The notes under the pieces: model-generated | The model's input: the letters and a program-made list of their open reading frames with translations, nothing else | The model's database searches: none | What the model was told of the DNA's origin: nothing | Source: Paenibacillus sp. FSL R5-0912 | Lineage (GTDB): Bacteria > Bacillota > Bacilli > Paenibacillales > Paenibacillaceae | Assembly: GCF_000758605.1 (NCBI RefSeq) | Contig: NZ_CP009282.1 | Span: 3,472,001 to 3,536,000 of the forward strand | Reading direction: 5' to 3' | DNA: 64,000 nucleotides | Shown: one piece after another, positions 8,987-17,465 of the stretch | Numbering within the stretch: the first letter of the stretch is position 1 | Layout: each line of letters begins with the position of its first letter | Program-made: the position numbers and the translations under genes

Positions 8987-9025
8987 AGCCTCCGGCCGGG
9001 TTAGCGGCCTGGAGGTTATTTTTTT
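8987..9025 (+). terminator. terminator after aldo/keto reductase
   Basis: AGCCTCC-GGCCG pairs with CGGCC-TGGAGGTT around a short loop and is followed by a run of seven T. Confidence 0.8.
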
Positions 9026-9138
9026 GCTTAAATTAATAAATAACTGTTTAAGACTGGAAAGAGCAGGTTATATAAGGGATAAGATATTTCGCACTCACGC
9101 AAACTAAGGTGAAGATTACAGAAGGAGGTTGAACTTCA

Positions 9139-9297
9139 ATGAGTATGAGCGTACATAATCTTATGGCTTTTAATCATCAGTTTTTTAGACCTCAGCCCGT
9201 TCTTAATCCTAAGCCGCAGAAGTCAGAAGACAAAGTCCAGAGCTTTCAGGAAGTTCTCAATGAGAAGCTGAGCGCTTATGGCGATAGGAAGAAATGA
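9139..9297 (+). CDS. small protein of 52 residues
   Basis: A short gene with an ATG preceded by GGAGG (9124-9128, spacing 10) and a TGA at 9295. The product starts MSMSVHNLMAFNHQFFRPQP and ends with an amphipathic helix SFQEVLNEKLSAYGDRKK. It has no membrane segment or cysteine. The FQEVLNEKL stretch faintly recalls the C-terminal motif of small flagellar-operon proteins, but no flagellar gene is near, so I make no assignment. A strong ribosome site, a separate spacer upstream and its own terminator downstream support a real gene. Confidence 0.65.
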   Translation: MSMSVHNLMAFNHQFFRPQPVLNPKPQKSEDKVQSFQEVLNEKLSAYGDRKK

Positions 9298-9353
9298 ATC
9301 TCAAATAGGAACCGCCAGATGCAGAATATATCGCAGCAAACTATAGAACCAGA

Positions 9354-9392
9354 AGAAGCAGGTGCTTTCCCGGATGGGGGGCACCTGCTTCT
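9354..9392 (+). terminator. terminator after the 52-residue gene
   Basis: A perfect 12-base stem, AGAAGCAGGTGC (9354-9365) and GCACCTGCTTCT (9381-9392), followed by TTGTATAT. It may also serve the convergent catalase-like gene. Confidence 0.7.
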
Positions 9393-9439
9393 TTGTATAT
9401 CTGGTTATTTCACTCTACTTACCTGGTGCAGCTTAGCGT

Positions 9440-10357
9440 TTAATTCGTATTTCCGGAAGAGCTTATATTGGCTGCCGACTGCAGGCGGGCAGCAATGGCG
9501 AGGAAATCGTCCTCGGAGATGCCCGGAGCGAATTCTTCAGGCACCTCTGGCGCCTCGGGAACCGGGAAGCCCTTAGGTATACCTTCGATTACTTCGAGCG
9601 GCTGTCCATCCTCCGGATGCAGCCCCTTCCAGATCTGCCTGATCGCTGTGAAGTCACCATCGCTGTTCGTATACAGCTTCGTATGAACGCCTCTGGACTC
9701 GTATTTCCGGGTCTCATTAAAAGCCTTGTTGCTGAGGGAAGGGATTGGAATTAGCTTGCTGACATCAACACCGGTAGCCACCTCCAGCGCTTTGGCATAA
9801 GCCACTACATGGACTCCCCCGCGGACCAGCAGATAACCTATAACCTCACGCGCAGCCGGATGGTCGGTCAATTCATACACCTTCATCTTGTGTGTACGGG
9901 CACCGCACTCCAGGAAGAAGTTATGCAGCAGATCGAGAATCAGATTCCCGCTGTTGAAGACATATTCACCGCTCCAGGGACGGCCCATAGAGTCGAAGGG
10001 CATAGCGGATTGGGCTCCGCCGAGGGCGAAATATGTATTTCGCGCATCTTTGAACGGATTAAGCGGAGTCTGATCCGGTTCCTTATAGGCTGTTGATCCG
10101 CACAGGCATTTATTGACCGCATGCGATACCAGTTCTACATGACCAAGTTCTTCTGCAGTGATACTTGTAACGAGATCGTAGAAGGGCTTGAGCTTTTTTT
10201 TGCTGCGGAAATTAAACGACTGGAACAGATAGTTATTCAGTGTCGACATCTCGCCGAATTTACCGCCAAGCAGCTCTTGAACTGCTGCTGCGGCATTTGG
10301 ATCGGGACGCTCCACTTCAGGAATCTCAATGGCAATTTCGTCAAAGCGCTTGAACAT
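9440..10357 (-). CDS. manganese catalase-family protein
   Basis: A 305-residue protein of the di-manganese (ferritin-like) catalase family, similar in plan to B. subtilis YjqC and the spore-coat protein CotJC. The four-helix metal site is seen as KFGEMSTLNNY (first Glu), AEELGHVELVSHAVN (Glu and His), FFLECGARTHK (Glu) and RGGVHVVAYAKALE (His). The start is the ATG of MFKRFDE, because the longer reading has no ribosome site. The family decomposes hydrogen peroxide. A C-terminal Pro/Glu-rich tail (PEAPEVPEEF) follows the catalytic domain. No cotJA/cotJB neighbours are present, so a coat role is not indicated. Confidence 0.9.
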   Translation of the reverse strand: MFKRFDEIAIEIPEVERPDPNAAAAVQELLGGKFGEMSTLNNYLFQSFNFRSKKKLKPFYDLVTSITAEELGHVELVSHAVNKCLCGSTAYKEPDQTPLNPFKDARNTYFALGGAQSAMPFDSMGRPWSGEYVFNSGNLILDLLHNFFLECGARTHKMKVYELTDHPAAREVIGYLLVRGGVHVVAYAKALEVATGVDVSKLIPIPSLSNKAFNETRKYESRGVHTKLYTNSDGDFTAIRQIWKGLHPEDGQPLEVIEGIPKGFPVPEAPEVPEEFAPGISEDDFLAIAARLQSAANISSSGNTN

Positions 10358-10460
10358 AAACGCACCTGCCTCACTATAGAGTATTGTTGGCCTGCCGGCC
10401 ATTCTCCGCTCTATAGTGTCTCTATATCAGGCAATCTATTCATATTTTCGGTCAAGCGGC

Positions 10461-10766
10461 TTAATATCCACCCCGCACACGCTTGGATTTGCGGAGCTTA
10501 GGCTCAGAACCTGGCGGCTGCCTGATGATCCATTGGAGATATGCGGCGATCCTGGGGTCGTGTCTAAGGTTGTCTAGCGTTGTCAGGCCAAGAATGACCA
10601 GATCGCTGTTGGTATACAGGGCATGAATCTGCCGGTGGCAAGCCTTGCAGAGAAGAGCGGTAGGCAGCAGGGCTCCGCCTTTCTCACGGGGAATCAGATG
10701 ATGGACGGTGGTTGCGAGAGGGGAACGGCCGCATAGCTCACACTTGCCCAAGGCTTGTTCTTTCAT
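10461..10766 (-). CDS. HNH endonuclease-family protein
   Basis: A 101-residue protein with a compact HNH nuclease fold: a zinc knuckle CELCG near residue 9, the catalytic HHLIPREKGG near 22, and a second knuckle CKACHRQIH near 40 that supplies the final His. The C-terminus is basic (KLRKSKRVRGGY). It sits three bases after a 70-residue gene and is surely co-transcribed with it. No restriction, phage or toxin partner adjoins, so a stand-alone housekeeping or relic nuclease is as likely as a defence role. Confidence 0.88.
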   Translation of the reverse strand: MKEQALGKCELCGRSPLATTVHHLIPREKGGALLPTALLCKACHRQIHALYTNSDLVILGLTTLDNLRHDPRIAAYLQWIIRQPPGSEPKLRKSKRVRGGY

Positions 10767-10769
10767 GTG

Positions 10770-10982
10770 CTACGGCCGGACTTCGAAGAATTCGCATCGG
10801 CTGCGCGAATAATAGGTCAAATCGCTGACCCGGGACTGGATCACAACATCTGAATCTGTGAAGCGGACCACAGTCGCACCGGAATTCACTAGATGGTCAT
10901 CCTGGAATACACGGACGGGCAGCTTGCGGTCAATCGCTTCCTGGAGATCGCTGTCGGTCAGCAAAGGACGGTTGATGGGCAT
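10770..10982 (-). CDS. small conserved-looking protein of 70 residues
   Basis: A 70-residue protein beginning MPINRPLLTDSDLQEAID; AAAGGAG upstream on the minus strand fixes this ATG, whereas the longer open frame upstream has no site. The sequence alternates short beta strands (ATVVRFTDSDVVIQS, LTYYSRSRCEFFEV), so a small beta-barrel is likely. I do not recognise the family. It is followed after three bases by the HNH gene, so the pair forms a two-gene unit. Confidence 0.7.
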   Translation of the reverse strand: MPINRPLLTDSDLQEAIDRKLPVRVFQDDHLVNSGATVVRFTDSDVVIQSRVSDLTYYSRSRCEFFEVRP

Positions 10983-11147
10983 GGGATAAATCTCCTTTTT
11001 ATAGGGATGAAAGTAGTTCAGTAAATACAAACAGTATACCCGCGAGCAGGCCATAAATCCACTTCGCTCATCCCGGTTAAGCAGTACTTGCACTGGAAAC
11101 GTAATCACTTCTATACTGTGGGTTAACCTGGAGCAGGAGCTGATACG

Positions 11148-11552
11148 ATGAAAATTCTTAACAAATTCGCTGTTGTGCCGCTGGTTCTGCAATGGGTATT
11201 GAACCTGTCCCTTGTTGTACTCGCCTTGATTCTGGTCATTTTCCTGGGCAAGGAAACAGTATACATCTTCAGCCACATTAATGATGCCAGTGAATTATCC
11301 AAGCTGGAGCTGCTCGAAGGGATACTGGTGTATTTCCTGTATTTCGAATTCATTGCGCTGATTATCAAGTATTTCGAGGCCCATTATCATTTCCCGCTCC
11401 GTTATTTCATCTATATCGGCATTACGGCGATCATCCGGCTGATCATCATCGATCATGAGAGTCCGCTGGACACTATATTGTATTCCGGTGCCATACTTGT
11501 ACTGGTGATCACGCTGTATCTAGCCAACACCAAGCAATTGAAGCGCGAATAA
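11148..11552 (+). CDS. PsiE-like membrane protein
   Basis: A 134-residue protein with four membrane helices and short loops, matching the PsiE (phosphate-starvation-inducible E) family. The family pattern is clear in [38 protein letters not shown] and [15 protein letters not shown] precedes the ATG. PsiE has no proven biochemical function. The gene is divergent from the 70-residue/HNH pair and is followed directly by the IS1182 remnant, whose left-end hairpin may serve as its terminator. Confidence 0.85.
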   Translation: MKILNKFAVVPLVLQWVLNLSLVVLALILVIFLGKETVYIFSHINDASELSKLELLEGILVYFLYFEFIALIIKYFEAHYHFPLRYFIYIGITAIIRLIIIDHESPLDTILYSGAILVLVITLYLANTKQLKRE

Positions 11553-11689
11553 ATCGCTTATCCACATTTTACGAGGCTGTCCCAAAAGCCATGAAATGGC
11601 TGCTTGGGACGGCCCCTCTTTTTTTGAGTTGGATTAACTTGTGAACGTGGTGTGGACGCTGCGCGAACGGACCGTTGCTACAATCGCTG

Positions 11690-11739
11690 TGCTCTCCAGA
11701 TTTTATTTATTTCCCTTAGCGGTAAAAATCCGGAGAGCA
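11690..11739. repeat. imperfect long hairpin inside the IS left region
   Basis: The arms TGCTCTCCAGATTTT (11690-11704) and AAAATCCGGAGAGCA (11725-11739) pair with one mismatch around a 20-base loop. The flanking bases also show weak dyad symmetry. It resembles a palindromic intergenic repeat that has been carried within, or nested in, the element. Confidence 0.6.
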
Positions 11740-11910
11740 AGGCGACCGCTACCGCTTTTCCACAATCAGTCCGTCCTCTCCGCTGTTAAAGCGGGGGGCG
11801 TTTCTAAAAGGTCTTTCAAAAATCACAAAAAGAAATCGCTCGTTTTGGTAAAATGGAGGTACCACCCAACCATTCCCAAAGGAGCGATTTCTTTGTACAT
11901 TTAATAGTCC

Positions 11911-12619
11911 ATGGACCAACTTTGCTTGCCCATGGATCTCGAAGAAGATATTCCTTCGAACCACCTCGATCGCGTTCGTGAATGCAGCCGTCAACCGGCT
12001 GGAATCAGATCCTCGGGAAATTGCCAAAGACAGTCATTGCGGATGCAGGTTATGGCAGCGAAGAAAACTACGCCTATCTGGAAAGGGAAAAGATTCAGGC
12101 GGTAGTAAAGTACGGCAGCTACCACAAGGAAAAGAGCAAAGCCTGGAAAGCGAATGTTGGTAAAATTGAGAACTGGATACACCATACAGCCGAGGATAAC
12201 TGGACGTGCCCAGCCGGGAAAATGCTGCATTTTCATAGGGAAAGCAAAAGACCTTAGAGAGCGGCTATAAAATTCGTAGACGTCATTACCGAAGCGGCTC
12301 CTGTGACGGCTGCCCCCTAAAGGAGCATTGCACGAAAGCGGCAGGAAATCGGGAGGTGGTCGTCAGTTTGGAACGACTACGATACCAGAAACAGGCTCGG
12401 GAAATTCTACGGAGTGAGGAAGGTTACGCCTTGGCCGTACGCCGAATGACGGAGCCAGAAAGTGTGTTTGGACAACTGAAGAACAACCGTGGGTTCCGGT
12501 GATTTCTGCTTCGCGGCTTGGAGAAAGTGACGCTTGAGGTCGGATGGCTTTCCCTTGCTCATAATCTGCTGAAGCAAGCCACCAATGACCAAAAACGCAG
12601 AGCAGCGATCCTCCAATAA
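11911..12619 (+). pseudogene. IS1182-type transposase, internally deleted and frameshifted
   Basis: Fragments of a DDE transposase occur in order. The N-terminus MDQLCLPMDLEEDIPSNHLD runs to a frameshift near 11972, after which VNAAVNRLE continues in another frame. A large internal deletion then joins directly to KLPKTVIADAGYGSEENYAY, the catalytic-core segment. A second frameshift near 12253 leads to LESGYKIRRRHYRS, the Cys cluster SCDGCPLKEHC, ERLRYQKQAREIL and the C-terminal EPESVFGQLKNNRGFR, which stops at TGA (12499) where CGA would be expected, followed by the last segment to TAA at 12617. At least three lesions and the loss of most of the N-terminal half make it non-functional. Confidence 0.9.
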
Positions 12620-12890
12620 CGGGAGAATCGCTGCTCTGCTCACTTTTTGTAGTATTAAGAATGAAGAGAACTGTCTTCCGCGGTAGAAAACCTACTTTTG
12701 GGAAAGCCCCGTTGTGCGTTCTGGACTGAATAGCAGTCTGGTTTCTTCTGTATTGAAGCCTCGCGTTTGGTAAAGCTGCCGAATCGGAAATATTTCCACC
12801 ATAAATCGGCGGTTTGCCTCCTCAAAAAAAAACACTCGCCTACTGTACACTAAATCTTGTAAGAGAAACCTTTGAGAGGGGTACAGAGGA

Positions 12891-14252
12891 ATGAAAAAAG
12901 CAAAGTACTTGGCGCTGACGCTGGTTTCCATCATACTCATAGGTTCGCCCGCGGCATTCGGAGCTAACAACAACAGCGGCAACATTGCTGCGGATAAATA
13001 TACGGGTAACAATACAGCAAGCGCGAATGCACCAACCTCCGGGGAGAAGAATACAGAGCCCGAAGCGAAGGTAAAGCTTACTTTCTGGACAATGGGCGAC
13101 ATGAACTATGAAGAGCTGGCCAATACATACATGAAGGAACACCCGAATGTAACCATTAAGGTGCAGAACACCGGTGACACGAATGCACACCATAACAAAC
13201 TGGCGGCAGCATTCTCGGCAGGTTCGGGTACACCTGATATTTTCCAGCTTGAGGCCGGTTTCATGGAACATTACCTGGGTGTTCAGGACAAATTCTATAA
13301 TCTGAACGACCTTGGAGCCAAAGATATCCAGACGGACTTTCTAAAATGGAAGTGGAAACAAGCCTCATCCGTGGACGGCAGCTTCCAGCTTGGACTTCCG
13401 GCTGATATCGGACCAACTGTGGTCTATTACCGCACCGATCTGGCTGAAGCAGCCGGCCTGCCCGGCGACCCTGAAGGGTTCAGCGCAGCGATCGATACAT
13501 GGGATAAATTCGCTGCTGTCGCCAAAGATTTCAAAGAAATAACCGGGAAGTACTTTTCCGACCTGACGGATCTTACGTTTAATGCACTTCGAGACCAGTC
13601 TGTAGATGAAATCTATTTCAGCAGAACAGATGGAACATTCTTCGGCGACACCAATCCGTATTTGAAGAGAGCGTATGACTTTACTGTTAAAGGCATTCAG
13701 GAAGGCTGGATCAGCAATTCGGAGATCTGGTCGCCTGAATGGGAACAAGGCATGAATGACGGTTCATTCGCAGTTGTGATAGGACCGGCATGGCTTGCCG
13801 GCAAAATCAAAAGCAGTGCACCTGATTCTTCCGGCAAATGGAGAATTGCCCAGCTTTCTGAAGGCGTCGGCAACTGGGGCGGTTCGTTCATTACCCTGCC
13901 TAAGGAAGGGAAGCATCCGAAGGAAGCCTATGAATTCATCCAGTGGCTCGTTAACAAGGAGAATCAGCTGGAGTCCTTCAAGACCAAAGGGCTGATCCCC
14001 TCGACCCCTGCTCTGTATGAAGATCCTGCATTCGCAGATTTCAAGGATGAGTTCTTCGGCGGCCAGCAGACTGCTGTTGAATTCGGTAAAGCGGCTAACC
14101 GTGTTAAATGGGTATACTACGGACCGCTGCATGACAGGGCTGATACCTTCTTCAAGAATGCGCTGAGAAACGTGTCGGAAAAAAAAGCCGATCCGGCCAA
14201 AGAATGGAACTATGCAGTGAAGCAGGCGAAAACGCTTGCTCCACCCGGTTAA
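12891..14252 (+). CDS. extracellular sugar-type solute-binding protein, no permease partner
   Basis: A 453-residue family 1 extracellular solute-binding protein. The signal peptide (residues 1-25, MKKAKYLALTLVSIILIGSP then AAFGA) lacks the lipobox Cys found in most Gram-positive binding proteins, so it may be released or held by its partners. A linker rich in Asn/Gly/Thr leads into the binding fold KLTFWTMGDMNYEELANTYM, SAGSGTPDIFQLEAGF, WGGSFITLPKEGKHP. Permease genes that normally follow are absent; a sensor kinase comes next after 85 bases. It begins 180 bases beyond the IS remnant. It may feed a transporter elsewhere or present ligand to the kinase. Confidence 0.88.
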   Translation: MKKAKYLALTLVSIILIGSPAAFGANNNSGNIAADKYTGNNTASANAPTSGEKNTEPEAKVKLTFWTMGDMNYEELANTYMKEHPNVTIKVQNTGDTNAHHNKLAAAFSAGSGTPDIFQLEAGFMEHYLGVQDKFYNLNDLGAKDIQTDFLKWKWKQASSVDGSFQLGLPADIGPTVVYYRTDLAEAAGLPGDPEGFSAAIDTWDKFAAVAKDFKEITGKYFSDLTDLTFNALRDQSVDEIYFSRTDGTFFGDTNPYLKRAYDFTVKGIQEGWISNSEIWSPEWEQGMNDGSFAVVIGPAWLAGKIKSSAPDSSGKWRIAQLSEGVGNWGGSFITLPKEGKHPKEAYEFIQWLVNKENQLESFKTKGLIPSTPALYEDPAFADFKDEFFGGQQTAVEFGKAANRVKWVYYGPLHDRADTFFKNALRNVSEKKADPAKEWNYAVKQAKTLAPPG

Positions 14253-14337
14253 CCAATCTATAAATGACTGCGACAGGAAATAAAGAATGCTATGAAGAAT
14301 AATAATAGACAGAGTCAGCTGGAGGAAGGGAACATAC

Positions 14338-16065
14338 ATGAAGCTCCGTCGTAAGATCTTGTTTGCTATTATTCTTCTCGTCTTCATTCCCGTGATCGTC
14401 ATGGGGATTGTTACGTATGTCAATTTCTCTAATGCTATGGAGAAGAAATCAAGCAATTTCTACTGGATCTCCCTGCAGGAGACGGACCGCAAGCTGAAGT
14501 TCGCGCTCAGTGAGATTTCATCGACCACCAATTCAGCCATTACGCAGCCGCCAATTCAGCAGGCGCTCAAGCAGCAGAACTTTGTCCTCACCTATGACAA
14601 CAAGCAGTTGATCAACAATCTGCTGTTAATTCATCCAATGATCACCTCCTTCAGCCTATACGGCAAAGACCGGCTGATCTATCAATATAACGCGCCGATG
14701 TCTTTTGCCGAAATGCAAAATCAGGTCTGGTTCGGAGCGATGAATAGTGCCGAGGGGCGTCCTGTCTGGTCCGGTCCCGGAGAGAACGGCTCGGCAAGCG
14801 CGGGTAAACCTGTGCTTGTGCAGGCAAGAGTGATTAAGGATTTCTATTCTCTGGAGGATATTGGCTACCTGGTCGTTTACGTGAAGCCGGATTTGCTCGA
14901 TCAAATCTTCTGGGAGGCTGCCACCTTGAAGAAAGGGGATATTCTGCTGGTGAACAAGCAGGGCAATATCGTCTTTAACAAGTCGGGGGAGCATATTGGT
15001 GAGCGGACGGATTTTCCATTTTTGCAGGAGGATTATACGCAGGAGCAGGACTATTACATTGACAATTATCAGGAGGAGCGGTCTCTGATCACTTTCCTGC
15101 CCTCACATAATTCAGACTGGTATCTGGCTGCTATTACACCGATGAATCTGATTTCATCAGAATCGGTATCTATCCGTAATATTGCGGTTATCCTCGGGAT
15201 TGTGTCGCTGCTGTCTGCTTTTCTGTTCGACCATTATTTCATCCGCAGGCTTGTCCGCAGCATTAACAGTGCGGTGAATGGAATGAAGCGGGTCAAGCAG
15301 GGGATATTCATCCCGATCCCCGTACCGCTCCGTGCCAATGATGAGAGTGATTCCCTCATTGACGGCTTCAACCGGATGAGCTCGCAAATCAATGAATTGA
15401 TTGAGCAGGTGCAGACGGAACAGGGGCGCAAGAAGGAAGCGGAAATGAAGGCGCTGATGGCGCAGATTAACCCGCACTTCATCTATAATTCACTGGAATC
15501 GATTAATTCGATGGCCGTACTGGCAGGTAACAGGGATATCAGTAAAATGGTTATTTCGCTCGGCAGGCTGCTGCGGATCAGCATCAGCCAGAACCAGGAG
15601 CTGATTCCGCTGCAAATGGAATTCGAGCATGTCCGCCATTATCTCGATATTCAGAAGTTCCGTTTCGGAGAGAAGTTCTCGTATGAGCTGGAGCTGCCTG
15701 AACCGCTGAGGTACGTGATGACCCAGAAGCTGATTGTCCAGCCGATCGTCGAAAACGCTTTATATCATGCAGTTGAACAGATGGAGGAGCATGGCACCAT
15801 TACGGTCAAGGCACAGGAGAACGGCAATGATGTTATCATTATCGTCAAGGATAACGGACCGGGCTTTGACCTTGAGGTGCTAATGAGCCAATGGAACAAG
15901 GAAAGGGCCAATGCCAAGAAATACAGTGACAGCGGGGTGGGCCTGAAGAATGTGCATGAGCGCCTGAACATCCGGTTCGGCAATCCCTATGGCATTCTGG
16001 TCTGCTCATCTCCCGGCTTTGGATCAACAATTTGTATCCGGATTCCGAAGATTCAGCCGTCATGA
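14338..16065 (+). CDS. YesM-type sensor histidine kinase
   Basis: A 575-residue membrane kinase. Membrane segments at about residues 7-27 and 283-303 flank a large extracellular Cache-like sensing domain; a HAMP linker follows (VRSINSAVNGMKRVKQGIF). The kinase core is of the His_kinase class with the phospho-acceptor His380 in QINPHFIYNSLES and an ATP-binding domain with VQPIVENALYHA and KDNGPGFD. AGGAAGG precedes the ATG. The response regulator of the same class lies one gene downstream. Such kinases in Paenibacillus control carbohydrate transport and depolymerase genes. Confidence 0.94.
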   Translation: MKLRRKILFAIILLVFIPVIVMGIVTYVNFSNAMEKKSSNFYWISLQETDRKLKFALSEISSTTNSAITQPPIQQALKQQNFVLTYDNKQLINNLLLIHPMITSFSLYGKDRLIYQYNAPMSFAEMQNQVWFGAMNSAEGRPVWSGPGENGSASAGKPVLVQARVIKDFYSLEDIGYLVVYVKPDLLDQIFWEAATLKKGDILLVNKQGNIVFNKSGEHIGERTDFPFLQEDYTQEQDYYIDNYQEERSLITFLPSHNSDWYLAAITPMNLISSESVSIRNIAVILGIVSLLSAFLFDHYFIRRLVRSINSAVNGMKRVKQGIFIPIPVPLRANDESDSLIDGFNRMSSQINELIEQVQTEQGRKKEAEMKALMAQINPHFIYNSLESINSMAVLAGNRDISKMVISLGRLLRISISQNQELIPLQMEFEHVRHYLDIQKFRFGEKFSYELELPEPLRYVMTQKLIVQPIVENALYHAVEQMEEHGTITVKAQENGNDVIIIVKDNGPGFDLEVLMSQWNKERANAKKYSDSGVGLKNVHERLNIRFGNPYGILVCSSPGFGSTICIRIPKIQPS

Positions 16066-16079
16066 GAAGGAGAAACCAA

Positions 16080-17447
16080 ATGAAAGAGGAGCGGAGTATT
16101 GCTAGATGGTTGACCAATTGGGGATGGATTCTGCTCTATACTGTACTAATGTCCGGTGCGGTATGGTTCATTATGCAGGAAGACAGCGGGCAGATCGAAG
16201 ATAACTCTCCCGAGAAAATCACGCTGACCTTCCGGCACTTCTGGATCAAGGAGCATGACCGTCCGCTTCTGGCCATCTTTGAGGAAGTTGTGAAGAACTA
16301 TCAGGTGAGCCATCCGAATGTGAAGGTGAACTTCGAGGGTCTGGACCAGACCATTCACCGGGAGCAGAAGCTGAAGAGTGAAATGGTCACTGGAACACCG
16401 CCTGATATGTTCGTCCTCTTCGGCGGAGCGGAGATCGAGCCTTATGTGCGTTCGAACCGGCTGATGGATCTAACGGATTTCACCGAAGTGAACGGACTGG
16501 GCGATCAATTTAAGGATTTGCATCTGTGGACTTTCAATAAGCGTATCTATGGGCTGCCCATTGAGGGCAATGCTGAACCGCTTTATTATAACAAGAGTAT
16601 CTTCGCTGAGCTCGGACTGGATATTCCCGTAACGGTTGCGGAGCTCGATAGAGTCATTACGAAGCTGAAAGCGGCAGGATATATCCCGTTTGCGCTGGGC
16701 AACGAAGACCTCTGGCCCGCAGGGGTCTTCGCCCATTATCTAATGGACCGCTATGCCGGACCCGAGCTTATACAGAAGCTGGTTACCGGGGAGGATGGGG
16801 CGAGCTTTCAGAACAGCAGCTACTCGGATGCGTTCCGCCATCTGGATAAATGGATAGATGAAGGTGCTTTCAGTGGTGATTCCAATAATGTATCCACCGA
16901 GAATGCTGTGGGTCTGTTCACGGAAGGGAAAGCAGCCATGTATCTTAACGGAAACTGGGACATCAATTTGTTCTCAGGCGCGGCAGCGCCGGCAGATTTC
17001 CAGAACCAGGTTGGTGTAATTCCGTTTCCCGCGCTGATCAAGGGGGCAGAGACGTCGATCGCCGGCGGCTACACTATAGGAATCGGACTCTCTTCGAGCC
17101 TCAGCGGAGCGAAGCGGGAAGCTGCCCTGGAACTGATGAAAGCTTTCTATACGAAGGAGATTCAGACCCGGATAGTATACGAAGGACTGAGAATTCCGTC
17201 GATGCGCATTGCCTTCGACCCGGATAAGACCGGCCCGGTGTTTGCCCAGGTCATGGATATGATGGAGGAGAACAATCAGAGCTTTGTGCCATATGACAAT
17301 CTGTTGTCCCCTGAAGTGAAAACGACATTTCTGAGTGTAATTGAAGAGATGATTGATGGAGGGATGCATACGGATCAGGCTTTACAGCAGCTGCAAGATG
17401 CATCCAAGCAATACTGGAATCTGATCCGGAGTTCGGCCGGTCAATAA
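16080..17447 (+). CDS. membrane-anchored solute-binding-like protein
   Basis: A 455-residue protein starting at ATG behind AAGGAG, 14 bases after the kinase stop. A single N-terminal membrane segment (about residues 11-31, WGWILLYTVLMSGAVWFIM) without a clear cleavage site or lipobox suggests an uncleaved anchor. The rest is a family 1 solute-binding fold: LTFRHFWIKEHDRPLLAIF, SEMVTGTPPDMFVLFGG, EPLYYNKSIFAELGL, FTEGKAAMYLNGNWD. Being set between kinase and regulator without any permease, it probably acts as a ligand sensor on the outer face that talks to the kinase rather than as a transport component. Confidence 0.85.
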   Translation: MKEERSIARWLTNWGWILLYTVLMSGAVWFIMQEDSGQIEDNSPEKITLTFRHFWIKEHDRPLLAIFEEVVKNYQVSHPNVKVNFEGLDQTIHREQKLKSEMVTGTPPDMFVLFGGAEIEPYVRSNRLMDLTDFTEVNGLGDQFKDLHLWTFNKRIYGLPIEGNAEPLYYNKSIFAELGLDIPVTVAELDRVITKLKAAGYIPFALGNEDLWPAGVFAHYLMDRYAGPELIQKLVTGEDGASFQNSSYSDAFRHLDKWIDEGAFSGDSNNVSTENAVGLFTEGKAAMYLNGNWDINLFSGAAAPADFQNQVGVIPFPALIKGAETSIAGGYTIGIGLSSSLSGAKREAALELMKAFYTKEIQTRIVYEGLRIPSMRIAFDPDKTGPVFAQVMDMMEENNQSFVPYDNLLSPEVKTTFLSVIEEMIDGGMHTDQALQQLQDASKQYWNLIRSSAGQ

Positions 17448-17465
17448 GCCTGGGGGGTGCAAGAG

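Larger units (their letters stand above)
11573..12710 (+). mobile_element. decayed IS1182-family insertion sequence
   Basis: A 1138-base remnant bounded by matching ends: GAGGCTGTCCCAAAAGC at 11573-11589 and, at 12694-12710, ACTTTTGGGAAAGCCCC, which is the reverse complement apart from three mismatches. Just inside the left end is a hairpin (GCTGTCCCAA...TTGGGACGGC). The interior holds a broken transposase. Intact IS1182-type elements are usually about 1.6-1.9 kb, so roughly a third is missing. I see no clear target-site duplication. Confidence 0.85.

Noticed and set aside
9030..9130. A sigma-B promoter before the 52-residue gene
   Set aside because: GTTTAA and GGGATA are present but about 24 bases apart, too far for the sigma-B consensus spacing.
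10461..10982. A toxin-antitoxin or restriction pair (70-residue gene plus HNH)
   Set aside because: The small gene shows no antitoxin or methylase features and no partner domain; the HNH protein is of a widespread stand-alone type.
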